Of a stretch of 64,000 nt of DNA, positions 1-7,554 are shown piece by piece. The DNA is from Micromonospora lupini str. Lupac 08 (GTDB taxonomy: Bacteria; Actinomycetota; Actinomycetes; Mycobacteriales; Micromonosporaceae), in contig NZ_HF570108.1 in NCBI RefSeq assembly GCF_000297395.2, positions 3,275,079-3,339,078 of the forward strand, in the 5' to 3' direction. The position numbers were made by a program, and so were the translations under genes. Every line of letters begins with the position of its first letter. Position 1 is the stretch's first letter. The notes under the pieces are model-generated. The model did no database searches, was not told where the DNA came from, and saw only the letters and a program-made list of their open reading frames with translations.

Positions 1-1190
1 CCGGGCGCCCCGATGACGAACGCGGCGGCGGCCAACTGGTCGAGGAGCGCGCTCACCCGCTCGGGGTGGCGGCGGGCCAGCGCGGCGATGGTCGGCCGGT
101 CCACCGGGGCCGGGGCCAGCGACATCAGTCGGTACAACCGGCGGGCCTCGCGGGTCAGCGCCCGGTACGCGGTGTCCCGCTCGGTGACGAGCTGGGCCGC
201 CGGCGAGACGGCGACGCGCTGGTGCGGCGGGGTGCGCACCGCACGGCGCAGGGCGTCCAGTACGTCGGAGTGGCGCCACCCGTGCTGGGCGGTGCGGTAG
301 CCGAGCGCCCGCACGGTGCGGGGCTGTCGCCCGCACAGGTCGACGATCTCGCGTACCGCCGGGTCGGTGCGCGGGTCGGCGCGGCGGATCCGGGCCGCGG
401 GCGCGGCCCCACCGGCCGCCGCGAACAGCTCGACCGCCTCGTCCGGGCCGGGCTCGGCGAGCCAGTGCTCCACGACCCCGTTGAGACCGCTGAGCGCGGG
501 GCCGCCGGCCAGCAGCAGTCGGCAGGTGCGGGCGGTCGGCGGCAGCAGCGCGCGGACCTGCTCGGGACGGTCGACGTTGTCCAGCACCAGCAGGATCTTG
601 CGACCGTCGAGCTTGCGGCGCAGCGCGGCGGCGGCGGCCGCGAGGGCGTCCGGGCGGCCCGACGTCGGTGGCGCGGTGCCCAGGACACCCGCCAGCGCGG
701 TGAGCACCTGCCGCGCGGAGCGGGGACGGCCACCGCGGCGCAGGTCGAAGTGGTACTGCCCGTCCGGGAACTCGTCCCGGAGCAGGTTCGCCGCCTGGAC
801 GGCGCAGGCGGACGTGCCCACCGCCCGCCGGCCCAGCACCGCCACCGCGTGCTCGCGGGCGAGCAGGTCGAGCACCGCCTGGACGTGCTCCTCGCGGCCC
901 GCGAACCCGGCCGTGTACGGCAGGGTGGGCACGTCGGCCGGCGGTGCGGTGACGACGTCGGTGGGCTCCGGGCCGGGCTCCCGGGCGGCACGACGTCGAC
1001 GCAGCTCGAACACCACGAAACCCACGCCGCCGAGGACCGCCACCACGATGCTGGCCGGGCCGAGCACGCTTGCCGCGACCTCGGACAGCAGGTTGCTGGC
1101 CAGGTTGCCGAACACCCCGCTGAGCAGCGTGCCGATCGTCACGAGCACCGGCCAGCGCGGCGTCCGGCCGTTACCGGTGGGGCCGGTCAC
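1..1190 (-). CDS. Membrane-anchored NB-ARC/STAND-type protein with lysine-less P-loop (partial, C-terminus beyond left edge)
   Basis: Starts at a GTG that overlaps the stop of the upstream permease gene by 4 bp (GTGA) and stays open to the window edge, so its C-terminal effector is not seen. Two hydrophobic segments (about residues 15-35 and 42-60) are followed by a linker and an AfsR-like NB-ARC start (FAGREEHV, ~96-103). The P-loop position reads GRRAVGTS (~120-127), with Thr where the lysine of GxxxxGK[ST] should be. Walker B is intact (KILLVLDNVD, ~197-206) and GRQPRTVRALG stands where GLPLA-type motifs occur. Family knowledge: STAND proteins are nucleotide-gated signalling switches. Inference: a membrane-tethered, possibly nucleotide-binding-only switch made with the ABC-type proteins. 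The family call is fairly safe; the function is unknown. Confidence 0.75.
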   Translation of the reverse strand, partial: MTGPTGNGRTPRWPVLVTIGTLLSGVFGNLASNLLSEVAASVLGPASIVVAVLGGVGFVVFELRRRRAAREPGPEPTDVVTAPPADVPTLPYTAGFAGREEHVQAVLDLLAREHAVAVLGRRAVGTSACAVQAANLLRDEFPDGQYHFDLRRGGRPRSARQVLTALAGVLGTAPPTSGRPDALAAAAAALRRKLDGRKILLVLDNVDRPEQVRALLPPTARTCRLLLAGGPALSGLNGVVEHWLAEPGPDEAVELFAAAGGAAPAARIRRADPRTDPAVREIVDLCGRQPRTVRALGYRTAQHGWRHSDVLDALRRAVRTPPHQRVAVSPAAQLVTERDTAYRALTREARRLYRLMSLAPAPVDRPTIAALARRHPERVSALLDQLAAAAFVIGAP

Positions 1191-2953
1191 CGGACGCCCC
1201 CGGAGACCAGCCCGGCGACGAGCTGCCGTCGGGCGAGCACCATCAGCACCACCGGAAGCACCGAGGCGAGCACCGACCCGGCGGCCAGGACGCCACTGTT
1301 GGAGACGAAGCCGCGGCTCTGCCCGGCCAGGAACAGCCCGACCGGGGTGGCCTCCGGCCCGCTGAACAGCAGGCCCACCGCCAGGTCGTTCCAGACCTGG
1401 ACGAACTCCAGCACGGAGACGGCGACCACGGCCGGCAGGTTGTGCCGGGCCAGCCGGTGCAGGGTGCCCCACCAGCGCCGACCGCCCAGCCGGGCGCCCC
1501 GTACCTGCTCGGCCGGCAGGTCGGCGAACGCGTTGCGCAGCACCAGCACCGCGAACGGCACCCCCAGCGCCACGTGCACCAGCGCCAGTCCGCGGGCCGT
1601 GCCGGAGGAGAGCACCACGCCGAGCACCTCGTTGACCGGCCCGGCGATCACCTGCACCGGGACGACGGTGGCGGCCATCAGCAGCAGCCCGGTCGCCTGC
1701 GCGGCCGGCCCGGTCAGCCACGCCAGCGGATACGCGGCCAGCAGCGCGACCACCAGCACCGTGGCGGTGACGACTGTCGCCAACAGCAGGGTGAAGCCCA
1801 GCGCCCGCCACAGCTCGTCACCGCCGAGCAGTGCCGCATAGGAGCCCGTCCCGGGCGGGGCCGACCACCAGCCGCGTGCGGCGGCGTCCACCTGTCCGTG
1901 CGCGGAGGTTGCCACGAGCACGACGAGCGGGATCAGCCAGACCACCGCGCCGCCCGCGGCGAGCAGCCGGAACAGTCGTCGCGGCGGCGTCGTCGGTGCG
2001 GGCCCGGGTGTCGCCTCGACGCGGGGCGGCGGCCACGCCTGGCGGACGAAGAACGCCGCCACCAGCATCCCGGCGACCACCGCCACCAGCCAGACGACGC
2101 CGAGCGCGGCGCCCTGCCCGGTGGTGGTGCCGCCCGAGGTCTGCCAGACCCGCAGCGCGAGCACCGCCGCGTCGTCGCGGACCGACCCGGGCGTCATGAC
2201 GAGGATCAGGTCGAAGGTACGGCTGGTGCCGAGCGCCACAAGCGCGAAGACCACCGCGACGGTCCGCAGCAGCAGCGGTCGCCACTGCGCGTCCCACAGG
2301 ACGTGTCGTCGACCGCCGCCGTAGGCGCGGACCGCGTCGGCCAGGCTCGGCGGCAGACGGTCCAGCGCGGCCCGGAAGACCAGCACGGCCAGACCGACCC
2401 ACGCCCAGACGAACGCCGACATCAGCGCCACCGTGACCAGGCCCGGCCCGAGCAGCTGCGGCGCGTCGTCGGCCGAGCGGCCGGTCAGTCGTGCGGCGAG
2501 CAGGGTGGCCAGGCCCCGGGTCGGGTCGGGGTCGTACATGAGGCGGAAGGTGACGCCGGTGACGACAAGCGGCAACGCCACCGGCACCAGCAGGATCAGG
2601 CGGACCAGCCCGCCCTCCTCGGAGCGGCGGGACGCCACGGCGAACAGGTAGCCCAGCGCCGTCACCACCGCCGGCACCAGGACCGCCCACAGCACCGTGC
2701 GGCCGACCACCGCGCCGGTGCCGGGCGCGGCGAGCGCGGCGCGGAAGTGCTCCGCGCCGACCCAGCGGCCGTCGCTGGTGACGCTGGCGTGCAGCGTGCG
2801 CAGCACCGGCCACAGCACGAGCGCGCCGAGCAGCAGCGCCGCCGGCAGCAGCAGCGCGGACGTCGCCCCGGCCGCCGGGTAGGCACGGCCGCGCCGGGGC
2901 GGGCCCACGTCGTCGAGCACCGTCAGCTCGCCGAGCACCTTGACCTCGTTCAT
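1187..2953 (-). CDS. Fused MalF-MalG-type ABC sugar-transporter permease
   Basis: 588 residues, about twice a normal sugar-ABC permease. Residues ~30-305 form a MalF-like half with six hydrophobic segments, and ~325-588 form a MalG-like half. Each half has an EAA-loop-like stretch before its last segments (around ADAVRAYGGGRRH, and RGARLGGRRWWGTLHRL in the C-half). In this family the two permeases are normally separate genes, so this is a fusion. The ATG overlaps the stop of the binding-protein gene (ATGA), and its own stop overlaps the NB-ARC gene (GTGA). It would form the membrane pore or signalling core with the lipoprotein upstream; the substrate cannot be told from sequence. Confidence 0.88.
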   Translation of the reverse strand: MNEVKVLGELTVLDDVGPPRRGRAYPAAGATSALLLPAALLLGALVLWPVLRTLHASVTSDGRWVGAEHFRAALAAPGTGAVVGRTVLWAVLVPAVVTALGYLFAVASRRSEEGGLVRLILLVPVALPLVVTGVTFRLMYDPDPTRGLATLLAARLTGRSADDAPQLLGPGLVTVALMSAFVWAWVGLAVLVFRAALDRLPPSLADAVRAYGGGRRHVLWDAQWRPLLLRTVAVVFALVALGTSRTFDLILVMTPGSVRDDAAVLALRVWQTSGGTTTGQGAALGVVWLVAVVAGMLVAAFFVRQAWPPPRVEATPGPAPTTPPRRLFRLLAAGGAVVWLIPLVVLVATSAHGQVDAAARGWWSAPPGTGSYAALLGGDELWRALGFTLLLATVVTATVLVVALLAAYPLAWLTGPAAQATGLLLMAATVVPVQVIAGPVNEVLGVVLSSGTARGLALVHVALGVPFAVLVLRNAFADLPAEQVRGARLGGRRWWGTLHRLARHNLPAVVAVSVLEFVQVWNDLAVGLLFSGPEATPVGLFLAGQSRGFVSNSGVLAAGSVLASVLPVVLMVLARRQLVAGLVSGGVR

Positions 2954-4227
2954 CGACCACCGCCCGCGTCGCGGGCCGCCGCCGCGAGCTGCCCGGTGGC
3001 CCGGCGAACCGCCTCAGCGGCGGAGACACCGTCGGTGACGTCGGCGAAGAAGTCCTGCATGATCCGCCAGATGCCCACCCCGTCGGAGCCGGTGAACGCG
3101 CCGGGCAGCTGGTCGGAGAGGTCGAAGTGCAGGGTGTCGGGGCCGCGCATCTCGCGGGCCAGTTGGCGACGGACCGGGTCGGCGTAGTCGGTGAGCGCAA
3201 TTGTGGTGTTCGGCGACAGGTAGCCGCCGGCGCGCAACCAGGGCCGGAACGAGTCGGCCCTGGTCAGCCACTCGACCAGCTCCACCCCACCCCGGGCGTC
3301 GGCGAACACCACCGCCACGTCCCCGCCCACGATCAACGCGCCGCCGCCCGTGCCGGCGCTCGGGAACCGGAAGGTGACCGGCTCCTCCGGGCCGCGCCGG
3401 AACCGGCCGACCACCTCGGCGGTGAAGTCGGCCTCGAAGACCATCACCGCCCGTCGGGAGCGCACCACCTGGATCACCGACTCCTCGTACTGGGTGAGCA
3501 GCGCGCGCCGGCCGCCGCCGGGGAAGGCGCCGTCGATGCTCCACAGCTCGGCGAGCCGGTCCAGGGTGTCGCGCACCGGCCGGCCCTGCCAGTCGGCGTC
3601 CGGCCCGGCGAGGGCGTCGTAGGCGGTCGGCGCGAGGTCGGCAAGCACGTTCTCGAACCAGTCGGTGAGCACCCATCCGTCGGCCGCGCCGATCGCCAGC
3701 GGTGCCGGGCCGCCGTCGCGCCGGGCGAGCGCTCCGAGGCGGCGGGTCAACGAGACCAGCTCGTCCCAGCTGGTCGGCTGCTCGGGCAGCATCGAGGGCA
3801 GGTGCCAGACCAGGGACTTGTGCGCGGCCTTCACCCAGACGCCGTAGCGCTGCCCGCCGGCCAGCAGCAGGTCGCTGAGCCCGATGGGCACCGCGTACTC
3901 CGTCGAGGGGCGCACCGGGCGCAGCCAGCCCCGCGCGGCGTACTCCGTCACCAGGCCGGGACGCGACAGGATCGCCACGTCCGGCGAGGTGCCCGCGAGG
4001 TGCCGGGCGCGCAGGAACGCGTCGATGTCGTTGCCGGCGCTGACCACGCGCACCGGGTCGGGATAGGTGGCCACGACCTCGCGGAAGCGGTCCAGCTCGC
4101 TGCCGCTCCACACCACCGCCACCTGCACCGAGGGGCCGCCGCCGGCACACCCGGCCGCGGTCGCCGCAGCGCCGGCCGCGGCGGCGCGCAGCAGCGTACG
4201 CCGGCTGAGCCGGCCGGCCGGCGTCAC
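2950..4227 (-). CDS. Extracellular solute-binding lipoprotein (family 1 type) of the ABC operon
   Basis: 425 residues from a GTG that overlaps the stop of the ATPase-like gene (GTGA). The N-terminus has a twin-arginine-like SRRTLLRAAAAG stretch and a lipobox-like TAAGC at about residue 26, so it is probably exported and lipid-anchored on the outside of the membrane. The rest has the layout of carbohydrate-type binding proteins (VAVVWSGSELDRFREVV near the start; a central segment about choosing DFTAEVV; late tryptophan-containing segments). It sits between the nucleotide-binding-like subunit and the fused permease, as in maltose-type importers. The ligand is unknown. Confidence 0.85.
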   Translation of the reverse strand: MTPAGRLSRRTLLRAAAAGAAATAAGCAGGGPSVQVAVVWSGSELDRFREVVATYPDPVRVVSAGNDIDAFLRARHLAGTSPDVAILSRPGLVTEYAARGWLRPVRPSTEYAVPIGLSDLLLAGGQRYGVWVKAAHKSLVWHLPSMLPEQPTSWDELVSLTRRLGALARRDGGPAPLAIGAADGWVLTDWFENVLADLAPTAYDALAGPDADWQGRPVRDTLDRLAELWSIDGAFPGGGRRALLTQYEESVIQVVRSRRAVMVFEADFTAEVVGRFRRGPEEPVTFRFPSAGTGGGALIVGGDVAVVFADARGGVELVEWLTRADSFRPWLRAGGYLSPNTTIALTDYADPVRRQLAREMRGPDTLHFDLSDQLPGAFTGSDGVGIWRIMQDFFADVTDGVSAAEAVRRATGQLAAAARDAGGGR

Positions 4228-4856
4228 CGCAGCGCCTCGTCGGGCTCGGTGACCAGCTCGTGGTGGCGGGGGATCTCGGCGAGCGTGGCCGGGTCGGCGG
4301 TGCAGACGAGCACTGCCACTCCGGGCGCGTCCGGCGGCGCCAGTCGGGGCAGCAGGTCACCGAGGCGACTGCCGCCGGACGGGTCGACGGGCAGGTCGAC
4401 CACGAGCACCTCGGGCAGGCAGACCGCCGCCCGGGCCAGCGCCACCCGGAACCGTTGGGCGTCGGAGAGCAGGTGTGGCAGCAGAGCCAGCGTCGGCGCC
4501 AGCTCCAGCCGGTCCACCACCGTCGCCGTCCAGTCGTCGGCCACCTCGTGCACCCGCTCGCGTTTACGCTGGCCGTACTCGATGTTGCGGCGCACGGTGA
4601 GCTGCGGCAGCAGCGCGCCGCCGGCGGGCACGTAGCCGATCTGCCGACGCGGGGGCGCGAGTGTCGTGACGTCCCGGTCGCCGACCATGATCCGCCCGGT
4701 GACCGGTGCCGCGAGCCCAGCGAGGACCCGCGCCACGGCCGTGCCGACCCGGGGCGGTGCGACCAGGGCGACAGTCGCACCGGACGGGACGTCGAGGGTC
4801 ACCGGCCCGGTGCCGGGGACGGCGACCAGTGCGCGTAGTCGTAACGTGACCCTCAC
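4224..4856 (-). CDS. Degenerate ABC transporter ATP-binding subunit (predicted inactive ATPase)
   Basis: First gene of the four-gene operon. The fold of an ABC ATPase is recognisable but every catalytic motif is altered: Walker A reads APPRVGTAV (~30-38) with no lysine; the Q-loop reads IGYVPAGG with Ala for Gln; the signature is LLSDAQ instead of LSGGQ (~129-134); Walker B VLVVDLPVD lacks the catalytic Glu; the H-loop region VLVCTADPATL has no His. About 210 residues, shorter than the ~250-370 of active import ATPases. A longer frame begins at a GTG at 4928, but it would cover two perfect dyads and start nearer the previous gene, so I prefer the GTG at 4856; the Shine-Dalgarno is poor for either. 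Likely a structural pseudo-ATPase. Confidence 0.82.
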   Translation of the reverse strand: MRVTLRLRALVAVPGTGPVTLDVPSGATVALVAPPRVGTAVARVLAGLAAPVTGRIMVGDRDVTTLAPPRRQIGYVPAGGALLPQLTVRRNIEYGQRKRERVHEVADDWTATVVDRLELAPTLALLPHLLSDAQRFRVALARAAVCLPEVLVVDLPVDPSGGSRLGDLLPRLAPPDAPGVAVLVCTADPATLAEIPRHHELVTEPDEALR

Positions 4857-4881
4857 CTCCGGTGACCGCTGATGCCCGTCC

Positions 4882-4898
4882 CAGGGTGGCACACCCTG
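4882..4898. promoter_or_regulatory. Perfect dyad upstream of the ABC-like operon
   Basis: CAGGGTG-GCA-CACCCTG: 7-bp perfect arms around a 3-bp centre, 26 bp upstream of the chosen operon start at 4856. Same size and spacing as the neighbouring dyad at 4920-4938 but a different sequence. Candidate operator; no T-tract, so a terminator is less likely. Confidence 0.4.
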
Positions 4899-4919
4899 CC
4901 GACAGTGGATGTCCCGCCG

Positions 4920-4938
4920 ACCTTCCACTCTGGAAGGT
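4920..4938. promoter_or_regulatory. Perfect dyad between the WYL gene and the ABC-like operon
   Basis: ACCTTCCA-CTC-TGGAAGGT: 8-bp perfect arms around a 3-bp centre. It lies just past the stop of the WYL regulator and 64 bp upstream of the operon start. It could be an operator for the operon or a weak terminator for the WYL gene; there is no T-tract. Confidence 0.4.
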
Positions 4939-4943
4939 GGCGG

Positions 4944-5963
4944 CTACCGGGTCGACGGGCCGTCGGGGGCGTGCAGCGCGGGCGGGCCGCCGGGGGCGTA
5001 GAGCGCGGCCAGCCCGGCGGCGGTGGCGGCCAGCCGCTCGCGGAGCGCGACCGGGGTCAGCACCTCCACGTCGGCGCCGAGGCGCAGCAGATCGCCGTGG
5101 GCGTGGGTGAGCGACTCGATCGGCAGCACGGCGGTCACCCAGCCGCGCGCATCGGGAGGCCCGGCGCTGGCGTCCACCGCGGACACCACCGGGTCACTGC
5201 CGATCTCGCGCAGCCGCTCCCGGCCGGCGGGGGACAGCCGTACGGTGGCCTCGTCGCGGTGCAGCCGGGCCCGGAACCGCACCACGTGCTCCCGCCACCA
5301 GGCCGGCAGGTCGAAGTCGGCCGGTCGGTCGAACTCCTCGGCCAGTGGGGTCAGCGCGAGGATCTGGTTGACCCGGTAGGTCGCCGGCTCGGCCCGGCCG
5401 GGTCGCGTGGCCACCACGTACCACCTGCCGCCCTTGAGCACCAGGCCGTACGGCTCCAGCACCCGGGTCACCTCGCCGCGCCAGCCGCGGTAGCGCACCT
5501 CGACGCGCTGCTGCCGCCAGACGGCCTCGGCGGTGCGGGCCAGCTCGGGGGAGGCGTCGCCGTCGGCGTACCAACCGGGTGTGTCCAGGTGGAAGCGTTG
5601 CGACAGCTGGGTCGCCCGGTCGCGCAGCGGCTCGGGGAGCGCGGCGTGCAGCTTGCGTTGCAGCGCGGCCACCACGTCGCCGTCGCCCAGCTCGTCGGCG
5701 GGACCGGGCAGCCCGGCCAGGAAGAGGCGATCGGCCTCGTCGGCGGTCAGGCCGGTCAGCCGGGTCCGCCAGCCGTCGACGAGCTGGTAGCCGCCGGCGT
5801 GCCCGGCCTCCCCGTAGAGCGGGATGCCCGCGGCGTGCAGCGACTCCACGTCCCGGTAGATGGTGCGCGGGGAGACCGACAGCCGTTCGGCGAGCTGCGC
5901 GGCGGTCAGCCGGCCGTGCGACTGCAGGAGCAGCAGGACGGAGAGAAGTCGACTGGCCCGCAC
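4944..5963 (-). CDS. YafY-type HTH/WYL-domain transcriptional regulator
   Basis: About 339 residues from the GTG chosen here. Residues ~1-60 are a winged helix-turn-helix (ASRLLSVLLLLQ, then LAERLSVSPRTIYRDVESL). A WYL domain follows in the middle (VEVRYRGWRGEVTRVLEPYGLVLKGGRWYVV), then a WCX-like C-terminal part. WYL proteins are ligand-responsive regulators. The frame is open 17 codons further up to 6014, but that would overlap the divergent gene that begins at 6008 and cover the dyad at 5968-5984, so the internal GTG (RASRLLSVLL start) is preferred. It probably controls itself and the divergent 6008 gene; the ligand is unknown. Confidence 0.88.
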   Translation of the reverse strand: MRASRLLSVLLLLQSHGRLTAAQLAERLSVSPRTIYRDVESLHAAGIPLYGEAGHAGGYQLVDGWRTRLTGLTADEADRLFLAGLPGPADELGDGDVVAALQRKLHAALPEPLRDRATQLSQRFHLDTPGWYADGDASPELARTAEAVWRQQRVEVRYRGWRGEVTRVLEPYGLVLKGGRWYVVATRPGRAEPATYRVNQILALTPLAEEFDRPADFDLPAWWREHVVRFRARLHRDEATVRLSPAGRERLREIGSDPVVSAVDASAGPPDARGWVTAVLPIESLTHAHGDLLRLGADVEVLTPVALRERLAATAAGLAALYAPGGPPALHAPDGPSTR

Positions 5964-5967
5964 TTCA

Positions 5968-5984
5968 CTGACACTAGCTGTCAG
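5968..5984. promoter_or_regulatory. CTGACA-N5-TGTCAG dyad between divergent WYL regulator and hypothetical gene
   Basis: Inverted repeat with 6-bp perfect arms, 5 bp in front of the chosen WYL gene start and 24 bp before the ATG at 6008. Placement in a short divergent promoter region is what an autoregulatory operator would look like. Binding by the WYL protein is inference. Confidence 0.45.
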
Positions 5985-6007
5985 GGGAGTGGTCCTACCG
6001 TCCCGGC

Positions 6008-6487
6008 ATGGCATTTCGCGACAAGGATCTACGAACGCCGGGACCGGTCACCGTGGACGGCTGGCAGCTCAAGCGCTACCACATCGACCAGCCGGAGGGG
6101 CCTATCGAACCGGAGGTGGAGAAGGCCGCGTACGACCAGGTGCCCCTACTGTTGGTCGACATCATCGACGACGGCACCCCGGCCGCCGGGTGGGTGGTGC
6201 TGCACCGGGGCGCGGACACCGGCGCCTACCTGCTGGCGTACACCTGGGTGTGGGACAACGCGGTGGAGGTTCGTGTCGCCGCGGCCGGGCAGCCGGCGCT
6301 GGACTGCCCGGACGACGATCCGACCCACTTCGTCGAGGTACGTCGGCCCGCCGTCGGCTGCGTGTGGGAGCTGGCGGTGCTGGAACACGAACGGGCGGCC
6401 TGGGTCCGGCACATGCTGGCGCCGGAGGCTCCCGACCTGACCAGTTATCTGTGTGACACGCGAGCGGAAGGGCCGGTGGGCCGCTGA
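6008..6487 (+). CDS. Conserved-looking hypothetical protein
   Basis: 159 residues, soluble, no signal peptide or membrane segment. I do not recognise a named family. It has acidic stretches and several Trp/Tyr residues (GWVVLHRGADTG; TYTWVWDN-like AYTWVWDNAVEVRV; GCVWELAVLEHER). Its ATG is divergent from the WYL regulator with the CTGACA dyad between them, and its TGA shares one base with the ATG of the DUF1579-like gene, so these two are probably co-transcribed and may be the regulator's targets. Confidence 0.7.
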   Translation: MAFRDKDLRTPGPVTVDGWQLKRYHIDQPEGPIEPEVEKAAYDQVPLLLVDIIDDGTPAAGWVVLHRGADTGAYLLAYTWVWDNAVEVRVAAAGQPALDCPDDDPTHFVEVRRPAVGCVWELAVLEHERAAWVRHMLAPEAPDLTSYLCDTRAEGPVGR

Positions 6488-6948
6488 TGGGCGACTTCGA
6501 CTTCTACGTGGGCACCTGGAACGTGGTCAACCGGCGGCTGCGCGAGCGGTTGACCGGCTGCGACGAGTGGGACGAGTTTCCCGCGGTGTCGGTCGCGCAC
6601 AGCTTCTTCGGCGGCGGCGGCAACTTCGACGAGATCACCTTTCCGACCAAGGGTTTCTCCGGCGCCACGATCAGGATCTTCGACCCGGCGCGCGAACAGT
6701 GGTCGATCTACTGGATGAACAGCGGTCGCGGCGAGGTGGAGCAGCCGCCGATGGTGGGGCGTTTCGTGGACGGGGTGGGCCGCTTCTACGCCGACGACAA
6801 GCACGAGGGGCGCCCGGTGCGGTGCCGGTTCATCTGGTCGGGCATCACCGCGACCACCGCCCGTTGGGAGCAGGCGTTCTCGGTCGACGGCGAACGCACC
6901 TGGGAGACCAACTGGATCATGGAGTCCACCCGAGCGTCCACCGGCTAA
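6487..6948 (+). CDS. DUF1579-like protein
   Basis: 153 residues beginning DFDFYVGTWNVVNRRL, a start typical of DUF1579 proteins (FxxGxWxV), followed by F..ATIRIFDPAREQWSIYWMN and a long beta-rich body ending ERTWETNWIME. Such proteins are small predicted beta-barrels of unknown function. The start overlaps the stop of the preceding gene (TGATG), so translation is likely coupled. No signal peptide. Confidence 0.75.
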   Translation: MGDFDFYVGTWNVVNRRLRERLTGCDEWDEFPAVSVAHSFFGGGGNFDEITFPTKGFSGATIRIFDPAREQWSIYWMNSGRGEVEQPPMVGRFVDGVGRFYADDKHEGRPVRCRFIWSGITATTARWEQAFSVDGERTWETNWIMESTRASTG

Positions 6949-6951
6949 TCT
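6946..6951 (+). promoter_or_regulatory. TAATCT -10 box for a leaderless transcript of the 6959 gene
   Basis: TAATCT lies 7 bp upstream of the ATG at 6959, and its first three bases are the stop codon of the DUF1579-like gene. There is no Shine-Dalgarno before that ATG, so a leaderless mRNA is the simplest reading. No convincing -35 box. Confidence 0.4.
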
Positions 6952-6958
6952 CCGAGCC

Positions 6959-7495
6959 ATGCGGAGATGGCGGCGGATCAGCCCCTGGGGCGCGGCGCAG
7001 GCGGTCACCGGGTTCATGGCGCTGGTCGGGTCGACGATGACCGTCACCGTGCTGGTCGCCGCCAGCCGCGGACTCGCCGAGGGCAGGATCGACGCAGCGG
7101 CGGCCCTCGGTCTGACCGGCGCGTTGCTGTTCCTCGGGCTGTGGCTGACCGGCGTTCTCCGGATGTACCTGGCCGGAATCTACGTCAACGACGAGGGCGT
7201 ACGGCTGCGGCACGTCTTTCGCACGCGGACGTTCCCGTGGTCCGAGGTGACCGGGTTCGAGGCCCGGCCCGCGCTGTTCCTCGGCGGGCCCACCGTGCGG
7301 GACGCCTGCTGGGTCCGCACGACCGGGGGTGCGTTCGAGTCGGCGGTGCAGCGCCGTTCCCGGGACATGGGCTGGCGCAAGAACAACGGCCCGGTGCTCT
7401 CCGCCGACGACTTCGACCGGATGCTCGCCCGGCTCGACGCCGAGCGGGCCTCCCGCCGCCACGGCCAGCTCGGCGGGGCGGTGGTCTCGCGCTAG
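6959..7495 (+). CDS. Membrane protein with C-terminal PH-like domain
   Basis: 178 residues. Two transmembrane segments (about residues 15-37 and 46-68) are followed by a soluble part that looks like the bacterial PH domain of small actinobacterial membrane proteins (IYVNDEGVRLRHVFRTRTFPWSEVTGFEARPALF). The C-terminus is charged. Function unknown; probably located at the inner face of the membrane. Follows the DUF1579-like gene by 10 bp but likely has its own promoter. Confidence 0.7.
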   Translation: MRRWRRISPWGAAQAVTGFMALVGSTMTVTVLVAASRGLAEGRIDAAAALGLTGALLFLGLWLTGVLRMYLAGIYVNDEGVRLRHVFRTRTFPWSEVTGFEARPALFLGGPTVRDACWVRTTGGAFESAVQRRSRDMGWRKNNGPVLSADDFDRMLARLDAERASRRHGQLGGAVVSR

Positions 7496-7554
7496 GTGCC
7501 GGGTGTCCGGGGCGGTGTTAGTGTCCGTCCACCGCCCCGGAACCGAGGAACGCC

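Noticed and set aside
4857..4928. 24-codon N-terminal extension of the ATPase-like protein
   Set aside because: It would place two perfect dyads inside coding sequence and adds a tail with no resemblance to ABC ATPases.
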